53,994 nt of DNA, taken from contig NZ_JEMF01000028.1 in assembly GCF_000591415.1 (NCBI RefSeq), positions 1-53,994 of the forward strand, given 5' to 3'. This document shows, one piece after another, positions 18,297-28,344 of this stretch (its first letter is position 1; each line of letters begins with the position of its first letter). The notes under the pieces are model-generated. The model ran no database searches. It was given only the letters and a program-made list of their open reading frames with translations, and had not been told where the DNA came from. A program made the position numbers and the translations under genes. This DNA is from Cobetia crustatorum (GTDB lineage: Bacteria > Pseudomonadota > Gammaproteobacteria > Pseudomonadales > Halomonadaceae).

Positions 18297-18898
18297 ATGG
18301 AATCCCTCGCCTTTTTGGCACCCGCTACGCTGTACATGTTGTCGATGACACTGACGCCAGGCCCAAATAACGTGATGTTGACGGCATCGGGGGCCAATTA
18401 CGGCTACTGGCGTACCCTGCCACATATTTTCGGCATCATGATTGGCTGCCTGGTGTTATTCGTTGGCATCGCGCTGGGGCTGGGACTGATCTTCGAGCGC
18501 TACCCGATTGTCCAGACACTGCTCAAGGTGCTCGGTAGCCTTTACCTGTTATATCTGGCCTGGAAGATTGCCACCGCACCACCACCTGACTTCAACAGCC
18601 AGCAGGATGCGCGACCGATGACCTTCATGGCGGCAGCACTGTTTCAGTTCGCCAATCCCAAAGCCTGGGTGATGGGTATCGCACTGATGGCGGGATCCTG
18701 CCGGAAGATGGCCCGGTATTGCTCAATGCCGTGCTGTTGGCGGGTTTCGCCGAGCTGGTCGCCCTGCCATGCATCTCGCTATGGGCTGGCTTTGGTACTG
18801 CCATTGGCCGCCTACTGCGTACCGAGCGTTCCTGGAAGATATTCAATCGCATGATGGGCGTGCTGACTGCTTCCTGCGTCGTTTTCATTCTCCGTTAG
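18297..18898 (+). pseudogene. LysE/RhtB family amino acid exporter, frameshifted near 18696
   Basis: The reading frame from ATG 18297 (AAGGA upstream) shows LysE features: SMTLTPGPNNVMLTASGANYG in helix 1, then GSLYLLYLAWKI and FQFANPKAWVMGIAL. It leaves frame at 18696. Adding one T (GGATCC to GGATTCC) restores AGFLPEDGPVLLN and a continuous 200-aa protein that stops at 18898, the normal family size with two further membrane segments. The family exports amino acids or their derivatives. It is probably controlled by the divergent MocR protein. The break could be a sequencing error. Confidence 0.82.
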
Positions 18899-19060
18899 TG
18901 GCCATGTGCAAGCGCACTTTCGAGCAGGCATGAGATAACACTCAGGCTAATCCATACATCGTACGTGTCGAACACTGTTCGCATTACCACTGGTTTCACG
19001 TGCGATGTTCGCTAGACTGTCGAGACGCCTATTCCACGCTCGCACAGGACGCCTTCCCTC

Positions 19061-19666
19061 ATGCTGACCCTCTACGGCGATCGCCGCTCCGGAAACTGCT
19101 ACAAGGTCGAGCTACTGCTGCATCTCCTCGAACGCCACCACCACTACATCGAAGTCGACATCCTCGCCGGCGATACGCGCACGCCGGAATTCTTGACCCG
19201 TAACGTCAACGGCAAGATTCCGCTGCTGGAACTGCATCGTGGTGAAACGCTTTCCGAATCCAATGCCATCCTTCATTACCTTGCTGATGGCAGCGACTAT
19301 CTCCCTGAAGACCCCTTCTTGCGTGCCAAGGTGCTGCAGTGGCAGTTCTTCGAGCAGTACAGCCACGAACCCTTCATCGCCACCGCACGCTTCATCAACC
19401 GCTATCTTGGCTTGCCGGAAGAACGTCGCACAGAATATGAAGCCAAGCAGGAAGGCGGCAATCGTGCCCTTCGCGTGATGGAACATCACCTGAAAGACCA
19501 TGACTGGCTGGCAGCCGACCAGTTCACGATCGCTGATATTTCACTTTATGCTTATACCCATGTGGCGGACGAGGGAGGCTTCGCGCTTGAAGACTATCCT
19601 GCCGTACGCGCGTGGCTCGGACGTGTGGCGGCTCAGCCGAAGCATTTCGATATTCCCCGCGACTGA
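19061..19666 (+). CDS. Glutathione S-transferase family protein
   Basis: The 201-aa cytoplasmic protein has an N-terminal thioredoxin-like half, with YGDRRSGNCYKV at the glutathione-activating position, VNGKIPLL with the cis-proline and ESNAILHYLAD. The C-terminal half is helical with the ADQFTIADISLYAY N-capping motif. It conjugates or reduces electrophiles with glutathione; the class and substrate are not clear. No strong ribosome site is seen. Confidence 0.9.
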   Translation: MLTLYGDRRSGNCYKVELLLHLLERHHHYIEVDILAGDTRTPEFLTRNVNGKIPLLELHRGETLSESNAILHYLADGSDYLPEDPFLRAKVLQWQFFEQYSHEPFIATARFINRYLGLPEERRTEYEAKQEGGNRALRVMEHHLKDHDWLAADQFTIADISLYAYTHVADEGGFALEDYPAVRAWLGRVAAQPKHFDIPRD

Positions 19667-19733
19667 AGTCACCTCCCTTGCTGACCAACGAACACTTACC
19701 CTTTAAAGCTCACCCTTCTCAACAGGTCTACCG

Positions 19734-20177
19734 ATGCTCTCCGTCACCTTTCGCGCCATGACACCCGCCGATCATCCGGCTTTCATGAACATGATGAAGG
19801 CCACCACGGGGGTGGTGATCCGCAAGGCAGACGAGTACGCCGCCGTCGCGCGCTATTTGAACCGTAATCCCGGCATGAGCCACCTGGCCTTTGACGGCGA
19901 TCAACTGGTCGGCTGCGCAATGTCAGGTCATGATGGTAAGCGTGGGTATCTGCAACACGTCATGACAGCGCCACAGGCGCAAGGTCAGGGCATCGCACGA
20001 ACGCTGGTGGACCGCTGCCTTGAGGCACTGTCTCGCGAAGGAATCGATAAGGTACATCTCGATACCCTGCACGATAATCATCAGGCACACCGCTTTTGGG
20101 AGCGGCTGGGCTGGTCCAATCGTAATGCGGAAATCGTACGCTTTTCGCGCCTGCTGGTAGATGACCCCAATGCCTGA
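19734..20177 (+). CDS. GNAT family N-acetyltransferase
   Basis: The 147-aa single-domain acetyltransferase has the acetyl-CoA pyrophosphate loop QAQGQGIARTL and the C-terminal AHRFWERLGW motif. The substrate cannot be predicted. It is followed at 44 nt by a DoxX gene, also on the plus strand. Confidence 0.88.
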   Translation: MLSVTFRAMTPADHPAFMNMMKATTGVVIRKADEYAAVARYLNRNPGMSHLAFDGDQLVGCAMSGHDGKRGYLQHVMTAPQAQGQGIARTLVDRCLEALSREGIDKVHLDTLHDNHQAHRFWERLGWSNRNAEIVRFSRLLVDDPNA

Positions 20178-20221
20178 GGCAGGCTTTCTTTTCTGATAAT
20201 TACCGAGCAAGGAGCTCTGAC

Positions 20222-20626
20222 GTGCAATTTCTTGAAAACGATGATCTTGGCAAGCTGATCCTGCGCCTGACACTAGGCGTACTACTGCTGTTTCATGGCC
20301 TATCGAAGCTATTGGGCGATGGGGGCACCTTGAGCTGGATTGCTCAGCAGCTGGAAGGCATGGGCATCCCCGGCGTGGTGGCGTATGGCGTCTATATTGG
20401 TGAGATAATCGCGCCCATCATGCTGATACTCGGCTATCAATCACGCGTGGCAGGACTCATCGTGGTAGGCAACATGCTGTTCGCCTTTGCCATTGCACAC
20501 ATGAGCCAGCTGATCAGTCTGTCGTCATCCGGCGGATGGGCACTGGAGTTGCAGGGCTTCTATCTCGCGACAGGCCTGGCCGTCGTCTTCCTTGGCAGCG
20601 GCCGCTTTGCGGTACAGGAGGACTGA
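20222..20626 (+). CDS. DoxX family membrane protein
   Basis: The 134-aa protein has four predicted membrane helices, with LRLTLGVLLLFHGLSKL in helix 1 and YGVYIGEIIAPIMLILG in the second segment, as in the DoxX/YphA group. Its role is not well defined. It starts with GTG, preceded by AAGGAG at a normal distance. Its stop codon overlaps the tag start (TGATG), so the two genes are translationally coupled. Confidence 0.87.
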   Translation: MQFLENDDLGKLILRLTLGVLLLFHGLSKLLGDGGTLSWIAQQLEGMGIPGVVAYGVYIGEIIAPIMLILGYQSRVAGLIVVGNMLFAFAIAHMSQLISLSSSGGWALELQGFYLATGLAVVFLGSGRFAVQED

Positions 20627-21210
20627 TGGCAGCGCCCGTTACCGCCAGCACTTATTGTGAGAACGCTCCGGAACATCCGTTTCACGGGCCGTACCACGAT
20701 CACGAGTACGGCTTTCCGGTCAGTGATGACCAGGTACTGTTCGAGCGCTTCGTGCTGGAAATCAATCAGGCGGGGCTGTCATGGCTGACAGTACTCAAGA
20801 AGCGCGAGGCCTTCCGCAAAGCGTTTGAGGATTACGACATCGCGCGTATCGCAGCCTATGACGATGAAAATCGCGCACGCCTGCTAGCCAATGCCGGCAT
20901 TATCCGTAATCGCCTCAAGGTCAACGCCGTCATTCATAACGCCGGTGTTGTGATGGGCCTCAAGGAAACACATGGCAGTTTCATAAAATGGCTGGATGCT
21001 CATCACCCGCAGCCATTGCCTGCCTGGGTCAAGCTGTTCAAGCGCACCTTCCGCTTCACAGGCCCCGAGATCGTCAATGAACTCTTGATGAGTTGTGGCT
21101 ACCTGCCCGGCTGTCACCGCGATGACTGTCCGGTGCAGTCGCGTGTGCTGGCCGCGAAACCACGCTGGGCCGATACCGGCGCTCTTGAGATCATCCACGG
21201 CGATGCCTGA
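20626..21210 (+). CDS. tag: DNA-3-methyladenine glycosylase I
   Basis: The 194-aa base-excision repair enzyme removes 3-methyladenine from alkylated DNA. It shows YHDHEYGFPVSDD, the helical core with QAGLSWLTVLKKREAFRKAFEDYD, and the C-terminal zinc ligands around GYLPGCHRDDCP. An AGGAGG-like site lies in the end of the DoxX gene. The usual N-terminal CxW motif is replaced by CEN, with a Cys at residue 10 still available for zinc. With Ada nearby it gives the region an alkylation-repair flavour, though no operon joins them. Confidence 0.9.
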   Translation: MAAPVTASTYCENAPEHPFHGPYHDHEYGFPVSDDQVLFERFVLEINQAGLSWLTVLKKREAFRKAFEDYDIARIAAYDDENRARLLANAGIIRNRLKVNAVIHNAGVVMGLKETHGSFIKWLDAHHPQPLPAWVKLFKRTFRFTGPEIVNELLMSCGYLPGCHRDDCPVQSRVLAAKPRWADTGALEIIHGDA

Positions 21211-21275
21211 CGCTGTTGAACCATCCATTACGCAGTACCTCACACCTCTCTCTCACGCTGCATAGGTAGACGAGC

Positions 21276-22375
21276 ATGGACTCCCTTACTCAGGTCTGCC
21301 TCGGAGCTGTCGTCGGCGGCGCCGTCATGGCACCCGCCATTCGCCGCCTGCCCAAGGAGCGCTGTGGGACTGCGCTGCGTTACGCCCTACTCGGCGGCGC
21401 AGTACTCGGCACCGTTCCCGACCTCGATGTATTTATCAACTACGGCGACGCCGTGGCCAACTACACTCATCATCGTGGTTTCAGCCACTCATTGCTCATC
21501 TTGAGCCTAGTAGGACTGGTCCTCGGCTGGGGGCTTTCGCGACGACCACGATTGTTGGTATTGGGGCGTAGTCGACTTATCGTCTATTGCGTCCTGTGCC
21601 TCATCACGCATCCGCTACTGGATGCCTTCACGACCTATGGCACCCAGTTGCTGTGGCCATGGCCCAGTCGACCGATCAGTCTCGCTAGCGTATTCATCAT
21701 CGATCCGCTCTATACCCTGCCGCTGCTGATTACCGGTGTGTGGGTTGCCATCCGTGGTCGAGCAGGGCACCTGTTGAGCGTGGGTCTGGTGCTGTCGAGC
21801 CTCTATCTGGGCTGGGGACTGACCGCCAAGAACTGGTAGATATTCGCATGACACCGGTGCTTGCGCGGCAAGGTTTCAGTGATGCGCCACGCATGATCCA
21901 ACCGACACCGTTCAATAGCCTGCTATGGCGTGTCAGTATTGTCACTCCGCAAGCAGACCACGAATGGTTAGTCAGTGTATTTGACTCCGACGCTCGGCTG
22001 AATCGCTTGGCACGCCGTGACTTCCCACGCCAGCCAGCGCTGGATGCCGCTGTTGCAGGCATAGATGATGGCCAACGCCTGCGCTGGTTTGCGGCTCCAT
22101 TCCTGCGTGCGTCGCGTGAGACAACTGACACTGGAGGCGTGATGCTAGCCGTTACTGATACCCGACTCGGCTCACCTGGCTACCACCCGTTCAGCTTCGC
22201 ATTGGCGCGTGAGACGTCAGCCGGAGAATGGGTGTCGCTAGACGCCAGCCAACGCTTACCTAGCCCACGCGTCGATCGCGCGGCATTTCTTGCCCTATGG
22301 CAAGCCATTCGCGACCCTGATACCCGCCAGCATCAGGCAGCACATCCTGCAACGCCGCGTCACGACGCTGGCTGA
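21276..22375 (+). pseudogene. YdjM/YbcI-type membrane-bound metal-dependent hydrolase family, frameshifted near 21836
   Basis: The N-terminal part (from ATG 21276) has the family start MDSLTQVCLGAVVGGAV, DLDVFINYGD, HHRGFSHSLL and THPLLDAFTTYGTQLLWP, with metal-ligand His and Asp residues between membrane helices. It ends early at 21839 after LTAKNW. Adding one G (TGGTAG to TGGGTAG) continues with VDIRMTPVLARQGF and IQPTPFNSLLWRVSIVTP, the normal C-terminal domain of the family, to a stop at 22375. The joined protein is 366 aa, the expected size. The biochemical function of the family is not established. Confidence 0.82.
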
Positions 22376-22411
22376 CTTCTGTTGTAGTGTTTGCCCGAAC
22401 GCAACAAAGCA

Positions 22412-22446
22412 AAACGCCCGCCATGGTTCCCCATGACGGGCGTTTC
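22412..22446. terminator. Bidirectional terminator between the YdjM-like gene and oadB
   Basis: The stem is AAACGCCCG and CATGG with complements, one mismatch and loop TTCC. It is flanked by A and T runs, so it can serve both convergent transcripts (stop codons at 22375 and 22481). Confidence 0.8.
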
Positions 22447-22480
22447 TATTGCTACCGCGAGATGAAGCAAGGCGTGCCGA

Positions 22481-23800
22481 TCAGCCTAGATACTTGATCA
22501 TCACCCCTGCCGCGACCGCTGAGCCGATGACACCCGCCACATTCGGCCCCATCGCATGCATCAGCAGGAAGTTATGCGGATTGTACTCAAGACCCACCTT
22601 GTTCGAGACTCGCGCCGCCATCGGCACTGCCGAGACACCTGCCGAGCCGATCAATGGATTGATCGGGGTCTTCGAGACCTTGTTCATCAGCTTGGCCATC
22701 AAGACACCACAGGCAGTGCCGATCCCGAAGGCGACGACGCCCAGTGCCAGGATCCCCAGCGTCTCGACCGCGAGAAACTTGTCAGCCTGCAACTTGGAGC
22801 CGACCGATAGCCCGAGGAAGATAGTGGTGATGTTGATCAAGGCATTCTGTGCGGTATCCGACAGACGCTCCACCACTCCACACTCACGCATCAGGTTGCC
22901 GAAGCAGAACATGCCCAGCAGCGGCGCGGCATCCGGCAATAGCATCGCAACCAGAATCAGCAGCACCAGCGGGAACAGGATCTTCTCGACCTTTGAGACC
23001 GGCCGCAGCTGCGTCATGACCAGGCTGCGTTCCTTGGCCGTGGTCAGCGCACGCATGATCGGTGGCTGAATCATCGGCACCAGTGCCATGTAGGAGTAGG
23101 ACGCGACGGCAATCGCTCCCAGCAGCTCGGGCGCCAACAGGCTCGCCACATAGATGGATGTCGGGCCGTCTGCCCCACCGATGATGCCAATGGCAGCCGA
23201 TTGCTGCAGGCTGAAATCCATCACGCCCACCGACGTCAGCGCGACAGCACCTAACAGCGTCGCAAAAATGCCGAACTGCGCTGCCGCACCGAGAAACAGC
23301 GTTTTGGGATTGGCGAGCAACGGGCCGAAGTCCGTCATCGCGCCAACCCCCATGAAGATCACCAGCGGTGCGATGCCGGAAGCGATCGAGACGTTATAGA
23401 AACTATAGAGCATGCCATTATTGAAACCGGCATCCAGCGCCATGTTACTGGCCAGCTGCTTGAGTACCATCGGCACTTCGCCATGCAGTGCCTTCTCAAC
23501 TACGTGACGCGCCTCATCCATCGGTAGGCTTGAGATATTGACATTAAGCGCCTGAGCCATCGCGCTGAGCAGTTCAGGCTTGCCCAGATGCGCCGCCTGC
23601 TCAGCAGCCGATAGCGCCAGCCCTGCCTCAGGAATATTGGCCAGGATGCCGCCGAAACCGATCGGTACCAACAGCAATGGCTCGAAGTTCTTGCGAATCG
23701 CCAGGAACAGCAATAGCAGCCCAATGACGATCATCGCCAGCTGGCCGAAGCTCATGTTATAGAGCCCCGATCCATGCCAGAGGTTAAGTATCTTGTCCAT
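22481..23800 (-). CDS. oadB: Oxaloacetate decarboxylase sodium pump, beta subunit
   Basis: The 439-aa integral membrane subunit carries out decarboxylation of carboxybiotin and exports Na+. The signature [16 protein letters not shown] contains the essential Asp. [13 protein letters not shown] at the N-terminus and [28 protein letters not shown] at the C-terminus are typical. It is the last gene of oadG-oadA-oadB, 68 nt after oadA. Na+-coupled energetics fits a halophile. Confidence 0.93.
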   Translation of the reverse strand: MDKILNLWHGSGLYNMSFGQLAMIVIGLLLLFLAIRKNFEPLLLVPIGFGGILANIPEAGLALSAAEQAAHLGKPELLSAMAQALNVNISSLPMDEARHVVEKALHGEVPMVLKQLASNMALDAGFNNGMLYSFYNVSIASGIAPLVIFMGVGAMTDFGPLLANPKTLFLGAAAQFGIFATLLGAVALTSVGVMDFSLQQSAAIGIIGGADGPTSIYVASLLAPELLGAIAVASYSYMALVPMIQPPIMRALTTAKERSLVMTQLRPVSKVEKILFPLVLLILVAMLLPDAAPLLGMFCFGNLMRECGVVERLSDTAQNALINITTIFLGLSVGSKLQADKFLAVETLGILALGVVAFGIGTACGVLMAKLMNKVSKTPINPLIGSAGVSAVPMAARVSNKVGLEYNPHNFLLMHAMGPNVAGVIGSAVAAGVMIKYLG

Positions 23801-23831
23801 GTCGTGTCGCCTTGCAGATGAACATCACGAT

Positions 23832-23858
23832 CCGGCCCGCATATTACCTGCGGGCCGG
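23832..23858 (-). other. Hairpin between oadA and oadB
   Basis: A perfect 10-bp stem (CCGGCCCGCA/TGCGGGCCGG, loop of 7) lies in the 68-nt spacer. It has no T run, so it is more likely an mRNA stabiliser or partial attenuator than a full terminator. Confidence 0.45.
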
Positions 23859-23868
23859 ACACACCGGC

Positions 23869-25674
23869 TTACAGGGTGATCAGGGCGTCGCCGACACTGA
23901 CACTGTCGCCTTCCTTGACCTGCACCTTGGAGACGGTGCCGGCCTGGTGAGCGCGAATTTCGGTTTCCATCTTCATTGCCTCAAGAATGATGACCACATC
24001 ACCCTCGGCTACGCTGTCTCCGACACTGACATTGACCTTGAAGATATTACCCGCCAACGGTGCATTGACCGGCTCACCCGAGGATGTCGGTATAGTCGGT
24101 GCTGTCGCAGGAGTCGTTGCCGCGCCACTCGCCTGTACCTGAGTGATATCCCCTCCCTCAGCAACTTCGACCACGTACTGCTTGCCGTTGACGTTCAAGG
24201 TGTAGGTCTGCGGACCACTGACCGCTGCGCCAGGAGTCGGGGCAGATGCCACTGCCGGAACCGCGACCTCACCCGGTGCCTGCGGAGCGGGTTCAAAAGC
24301 ATCCGGATTACCACGATTACGCAAGAACTTGAGACCAATCTGCGGAAACAGTGCATAGGTCAACACATCATCGGTCTCGCGCTCACCGCCTTCCAGCGTA
24401 ATGCCCTCTTCGGTGGCCTTGGCCTTGAGCTCTGTACGCAGGCGCTCCATCTCGGGCGTCAGATTATCAGCGGGACGACAGGTGATCGGCTCAGCGCCGT
24501 CGAGTACTCGTTGCTGCAACTCACTGTCATAGGCCGCCGGCGCCGCACCATACTCCCCCTTGAGCAACGCCTGAACCTCCTTGGAGATTGACTTGTAGCG
24601 CTCGCCCATCATCACGTTCATCACCGACTGGGTGCCAACGATCTGTGAAGTCGGCGTGACCAATGGGATATAGCCCAGATCCTTGCGTACACGTGGAATT
24701 TCGGCGAGAACGGCATCCATCTTGTCACCAGCGCCCTGCTCCTTAAGCTGGCTTTCCATGTTGGTGAGCATGCCACCCGGTACCTGCGCGATCAGAATGC
24801 GCGAGTCGATGCCCTTGAGACTGCCTTCAAAGGCGGCGTACTTCTTGCGCACCTCGCGGAAGTAACCCGCGATGTCCTCAAGCTTCTCAAGGTCAAGTCC
24901 GGTATCACGCTCGGTACCTGCCAGCATCGCGACCACGGATTCCGTCGGACTGTGGCCGTAGGTCATCGACATGGAAGAAATCGAGGTATCGACGTTATCA
25001 ATGCCAGCCTCAATCGCCTTGAGCGCGGTAGCCGTCGACAGGCCGGTCGTGGCGTGACACTGCATATGAATCGGAATCGACAGACTCGCCTTGAGGCGCG
25101 AGACCAACTCAAAAGCGGTGTAAGGCGTCAACAGGCCAGCCATATCCTTGATCGCCAGCGATTGGGCACCCATCGACTCAATCTTCTGTGCCAACTCGAC
25201 CCACATCTCCAACGTATGCACCGGGCTGACGGTATAAGAAATAGTGCCTTGGGCATGCTTGCCTTGATCAAGCACTGCCTTCAGAGGGCGTTCCAGGTTA
25301 CGCGGATCATTCATCGCATCAAAGACACGGAATACATCAACACCACTGGTCGCCGCACGCGCGACGAAGGTATCCACCACATCATCGGCATAGTGACGAT
25401 AGCCAAGCAGGTTCTGTGCACGTAGCAGCATTTGTTGCTGAGTCTTCGGCATTGCCTCTTTCAGCGCGCGAATACGCGCCCAAGGGTCTTCTCCCAGATA
25501 GCGAATACAGGCATCAAAGGTGGCGCCTCCCCAGCTTTCAAGAGACCAGAAACCGACGTCATCCAGTTTGGCGGCAATCGGCAGCATGTCATCGAGCCGC
25601 ATGCGTGTGGCCAGCAATGACTGATGCGCGTCGCGCAGTACAACATCCGTAATGCCCAGCGGTTGCTTATCCAT
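23869..25674 (-). CDS. oadA: Oxaloacetate decarboxylase, alpha subunit (carboxyltransferase with biotin carrier)
   Basis: The 601-aa cytoplasmic subunit moves the carboxyl group from oxaloacetate to biotin. The carboxyltransferase TIM barrel spans about residues 1-300 ([29 protein letters not shown] with metal-binding histidines), followed by the conserved PYC/OADA domain to about 470. A Pro/Ala-rich linker follows, then a biotinyl domain with EAMKMETE, biotin on Lys568. It sits between oadG and oadB in one minus-strand operon. Confidence 0.94.
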   Translation of the reverse strand: MDKQPLGITDVVLRDAHQSLLATRMRLDDMLPIAAKLDDVGFWSLESWGGATFDACIRYLGEDPWARIRALKEAMPKTQQQMLLRAQNLLGYRHYADDVVDTFVARAATSGVDVFRVFDAMNDPRNLERPLKAVLDQGKHAQGTISYTVSPVHTLEMWVELAQKIESMGAQSLAIKDMAGLLTPYTAFELVSRLKASLSIPIHMQCHATTGLSTATALKAIEAGIDNVDTSISSMSMTYGHSPTESVVAMLAGTERDTGLDLEKLEDIAGYFREVRKKYAAFEGSLKGIDSRILIAQVPGGMLTNMESQLKEQGAGDKMDAVLAEIPRVRKDLGYIPLVTPTSQIVGTQSVMNVMMGERYKSISKEVQALLKGEYGAAPAAYDSELQQRVLDGAEPITCRPADNLTPEMERLRTELKAKATEEGITLEGGERETDDVLTYALFPQIGLKFLRNRGNPDAFEPAPQAPGEVAVPAVASAPTPGAAVSGPQTYTLNVNGKQYVVEVAEGGDITQVQASGAATTPATAPTIPTSSGEPVNAPLAGNIFKVNVSVGDSVAEGDVVIILEAMKMETEIRAHQAGTVSKVQVKEGDSVSVGDALITL

Positions 25675-25837
25675 GAGTGATCCCTTGTTCTTTTACTGTA
25701 GATATCAAATTCGACCACAGCAGCATGCCAGCCTTGGCGGACATGCTGCTCAATAGGTGGGCAAGGGAGAACACCTGCCCCGTCGATCAGCCCATGATAG
25801 AATCGTCGGGCCTACCTGCCTGAATCCACCCAGGTCG

Positions 25838-26098
25838 CTAGTGTCTAGCGCGATCTTGGCGGAAGCGATGGATAGCGGCAGTCATGACAGCGGTCAGTTC
25901 ACCATCATCCGCTTCCATCGTTGCTGCAGGTGCCTTGCTCGCGCGCGGCGCGGCAGGGGCTGGTTCAGGCGCGAAACGGCCTACCAGCCTGGACATCGCC
26001 ATCATGGCGACGACCAGCAGACTCAGAAACACGAATACGAACCCCATCCCGAACACCATCAGGTTCAAGCCTTCACCGAGCAGATCATTCTCTTGCAT
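25838..26098 (-). CDS. oadG: Oxaloacetate decarboxylase, gamma subunit
   Basis: The 86-aa protein has one membrane helix (LMVFGMGFVFVFLSLLVVAMMAM), a Pro/Ala-rich linker and a short C-terminal tail ending AAIHRFRQDRARH, as in OadG, where the tail binds the alpha subunit and zinc. It is the first gene of oadGAB; 163 nt separate it from oadA. Its upstream region is shared with divergent dusC. Confidence 0.9.
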   Translation of the reverse strand: MQENDLLGEGLNLMVFGMGFVFVFLSLLVVAMMAMSRLVGRFAPEPAPAAPRASKAPAATMEADDGELTAVMTAAIHRFRQDRARH

Positions 26099-26278
26099 GC
26101 CAGTGCCCTCGATACTGTCTTATTGTCGAGCTGTCTAGTTATTGAACAGCCTTGCCGTACATACCTGACTGGTCGTACGTGCCATCGATAGGCGATACAA
26201 GACGGACACAGCTATCCGCCGGCAGCCCCTGTCGGTGCGCTCATGCAGTAGCATTAAACGCTTGTTGGTCGCTCTAAA

Positions 26279-27385
26279 GTGCCTGATTCCACGGCAATTG
26301 CAATGACACCATCGTTGACCTCACAAGCCTTCGCGCGGGCCGGCCGCATCGGTATCGCGCCAATGGAAGGCGTAATTGATGACATCACGCGCGAATGCCT
26401 GACTGGCATTGGCGGCTATGACTGGTGCGTGACGGAGTTCGTTCGCGTGACTCACGTCAAGTTACCGCCACGGGTATTCAAGCGTATCTGCCCAGAGCTG
26501 CTTGAGGCGTCGCAAACGCATACCGCTCGCACGCTTCACGAGACGCCTGTTGCTTTGCAACTGCTAGGCGCCGATCCGGTTGCACTGGGAATCAATGCCA
26601 GTGTTGCCGCGCGATTGGGTGCCCCGAGCGTCGATATCAATTTCGGCTGCCCCGCCAAGACCGTCAACCGCCATGATGGCGGCGCGGCATTGTTGCGCTC
26701 ACCTGAGCGTGTATTCCGCGCAGTAGAAGGGGTTCGTGATGCCCTCAAGGACACCGGCGTACCGGTCACAGCCAAGATTCGCCTTGGCTTCAATGATCGC
26801 CGCCTCGCTCTCGCCTGTGCCCAGGCCGCCCAGGCCGGGGGGGCAACACAACTGGTCGTGCATGGCCGTACCAAACAGGAAGGTTATCGTCCTCCAGCAC
26901 ACTGGGAGTGGATCGGGAAGATCACCTCAGAGCTATCGATTCCAGTCGTCGCCAATGGGGATATCTGGGACATGCACTGTTATTGGCGCGCACGCTCCCT
27001 GTCTGGTTGTCGTGATGTGATGCTAGGCCGTGCTGCATTGGCAGACCCCTTTCTCGCCGCGCGTATCAAACACTGGCAGGCCACAGGCGAACGGCTACCT
27101 GAGACGAACTGGACACAACGAGCCCAGGTGCTGCTGGCACACGCCGAACGCTGCGCGCATCTGCCGGACAAGGTCATGGTGCCATTGCTCAAACAGTGGA
27201 TGAACATGATGCGCCAGAGTGGCAACTCTGAGGCAGAAGCCCGCTTCCAGGCCATCAAGCGCCATAAAGGACGCGCAGAATTCTTCTCAGGCCTTGTCGC
27301 TGGTACAGCGCTGACACTAGCACCTAGTTTACTGACATCTGTCACGCGGATGCCTGAGCCAGAATCCGAAATCACATTCGCGTGA
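26279..27385 (+). CDS. dusC: tRNA-dihydrouridine(16) synthase
   Basis: This FMN-dependent enzyme reduces uridine 16 in tRNA. The TIM barrel begins IGIAPMEGVIDDITRE and contains the active-site Cys in INFGCPAKTVNRHDGGAALL, VTAKIRLG and VVHGRTKQEGY, followed by the C-terminal helical domain. The plain DusC length is about 315 aa; here the frame gives 368, with extra residues at both ends. The start is uncertain: GTG at 26279 or ATG at 26303, both with weak ribosome sites. It is divergent from oadG. Confidence 0.9.
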   Translation: MPDSTAIAMTPSLTSQAFARAGRIGIAPMEGVIDDITRECLTGIGGYDWCVTEFVRVTHVKLPPRVFKRICPELLEASQTHTARTLHETPVALQLLGADPVALGINASVAARLGAPSVDINFGCPAKTVNRHDGGAALLRSPERVFRAVEGVRDALKDTGVPVTAKIRLGFNDRRLALACAQAAQAGGATQLVVHGRTKQEGYRPPAHWEWIGKITSELSIPVVANGDIWDMHCYWRARSLSGCRDVMLGRAALADPFLAARIKHWQATGERLPETNWTQRAQVLLAHAERCAHLPDKVMVPLLKQWMNMMRQSGNSEAEARFQAIKRHKGRAEFFSGLVAGTALTLAPSLLTSVTRMPEPESEITFA

Positions 27386-27442
27386 TGGATACGACGCTCT
27401 ACCCTCTCTTTTACTGAAGATATTCAGCACTGGTTGGTGCAA

Positions 27443-27475
27443 TCACAAAAAAGGCGCCCTTGTGAAAAGGGCGCC
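27443..27475 (-). terminator. Rho-independent terminator, distal end of the tRNA transcript
   Basis: A 9-bp stem (GGCGCCCTT/AAGGGCGCC, loop GTGAA) is followed on the minus strand by TTTTTT. It lies beyond the hairpin at 27542-27570 and forms a tandem terminator for the tRNA operon, and perhaps a roadblock for dusC. Confidence 0.75.
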
Positions 27476-27541
27476 CATAGCAATCACCCACCGATGAATA
27501 GGCAGGATGTAGAAGTGAATAGACTTTTCTGGCAGACAAAG

Positions 27542-27570
27542 AAAAACCCGTCTCGATGAGACGGGTTTTT
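27542..27570. terminator. Terminator of the tRNA operon
   Basis: A perfect 13-bp stem (AAAAACCCGTCTC with complement, loop GAT) lies 4 nt past the 3' end of the last tRNA. The A and T runs in the arms make it active on both strands. Confidence 0.8.
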
Positions 27571-27574
27571 CAAT

Positions 27575-27651
27575 TGGTGCGCCCTGGAGGATTCGAACCT
27601 CCGACCGCCTGATTCGTAGTCAGGTACTCTATCCAGCTGAGCTAAGGGCGC
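27575..27651 (-). tRNA. tRNA-Arg (anticodon ACG), copy 2
   Basis: The 77-nt cloverleaf begins GCGCCCTTAGCTCAG and ends with encoded CCA. The anticodon arm is CCTGA-CTACGAA-TCAGG, giving ACG (the A is converted to inosine). The T-loop GGTTCGAATCC is normal. It is identical to the copy at 27721-27797. Confidence 0.97.
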
Positions 27652-27720
27652 TTAAACCTTTAAACTTGTGGCCTGAGTCTCTCAATGAGATTCAACAGGA
27701 CTTTCTCTTGCCTAGTGCAA

Positions 27721-27797
27721 TGGTGCGCCCTGGAGGATTCGAACCTCCGACCGCCTGATTCGTAGTCAGGTACTCTATCCAGCTGAGCTAAGGGCGC
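27721..27797 (-). tRNA. tRNA-Arg (anticodon ACG), copy 1
   Basis: The 77-nt sequence is identical to the downstream copy, with CCA encoded. The spacer to copy 2 is 69 nt, to tRNA-Ser 22 nt. The three tRNAs form one minus-strand transcript. Confidence 0.97.
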
Positions 27798-27819
27798 ATC
27801 TTACTGCATTTGTACCTAA

Positions 27820-27912
27820 TGGTGGAGAGAGAGGGATTCGAACCCTCGATAGGGCTATAAACCCTATACTCCCTTAGCAGGGGAGCGCCTTCAGCCACTC
27901 GGCCACCTCTCC
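27820..27912 (-). tRNA. tRNA-Ser (anticodon GCT)
   Basis: The 93-nt tRNA has the long variable arm of serine tRNAs. The acceptor begins GGAGAGGTGGCCGAGTGG, the anticodon arm is CTCCC-CTGCTAA-GGGAG (GCT), and CCA is encoded. It is the first gene of the tRNA operon and lies downstream of csrA as in Pseudomonas. Confidence 0.97.
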
Positions 27913-27942
27913 TCATCAGGTACGGCGCATATCTTACTCATT

Positions 27943-27972
27943 TGATTAGGCTTTGTCTAGCCTCTGCGTCAA
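27943..27972 (-). promoter_or_regulatory. Candidate promoter of the tRNA operon
   Basis: On the minus strand TTGACG (27972-27967) and TAATCA (27948-27943) are 18 bp apart and end 30 nt before tRNA-Ser. The rest of 27973-28257 holds no recognisable gene. Confidence 0.45.
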
Positions 27973-28257
27973 TTTTTTAGCTTCGATGCCAAGCATCTCA
28001 TACCTAATCAACCACAGGCTCAGGGCTGCGCTAGCCTGAGCAATCTCCCCGCATGAACCAAATCAAGACGATGGCATGCCTGTCGTCGTGTCTCGTTCGA
28101 GGGAGCGAGCATATTACCCGACCAGAAGCCGACTGTCTCCCCCTCTGACACGAAAAATTCCATCTTTTTCCCTTACGGAACACTGACTTGAGATCAGGCG
28201 TCATCCAAAAGACACGCATGGCATCGTACTCGACACATCCGCACCTTCAAAGACAAG

Positions 28258-28301
28258 AACACGAACGCAGCCATGGGGACAAAATGGCTGGCGTTCGTGT
28301 T
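28258..28301 (-). terminator. Terminator hairpin of csrA
   Basis: An 11-bp perfect stem (AACACGAACGC/GCGTTCGTGTT) extends inward by AGCCAT/ATGGCT after a one-base bulge. It lies 43 nt beyond the csrA stop on the minus strand and is followed by a weak T-rich tail (TTGTCTTTG). Confidence 0.6.
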
Positions 28302-28344
28302 TGCACTACATCTGGCCTGTGCAGCTATCAGGTGCATCACGCCT

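Noticed and set aside
26738-27020. Frames on both strands inside dusC
   Set aside because: dusC is continuous and its motifs are intact; these are shadows.
27575-27797. Duplicated tRNA-Arg as a phage attachment site
   Set aside because: Both copies are complete and there are no integrase or phage genes nearby; tandem identical tRNAs are common.
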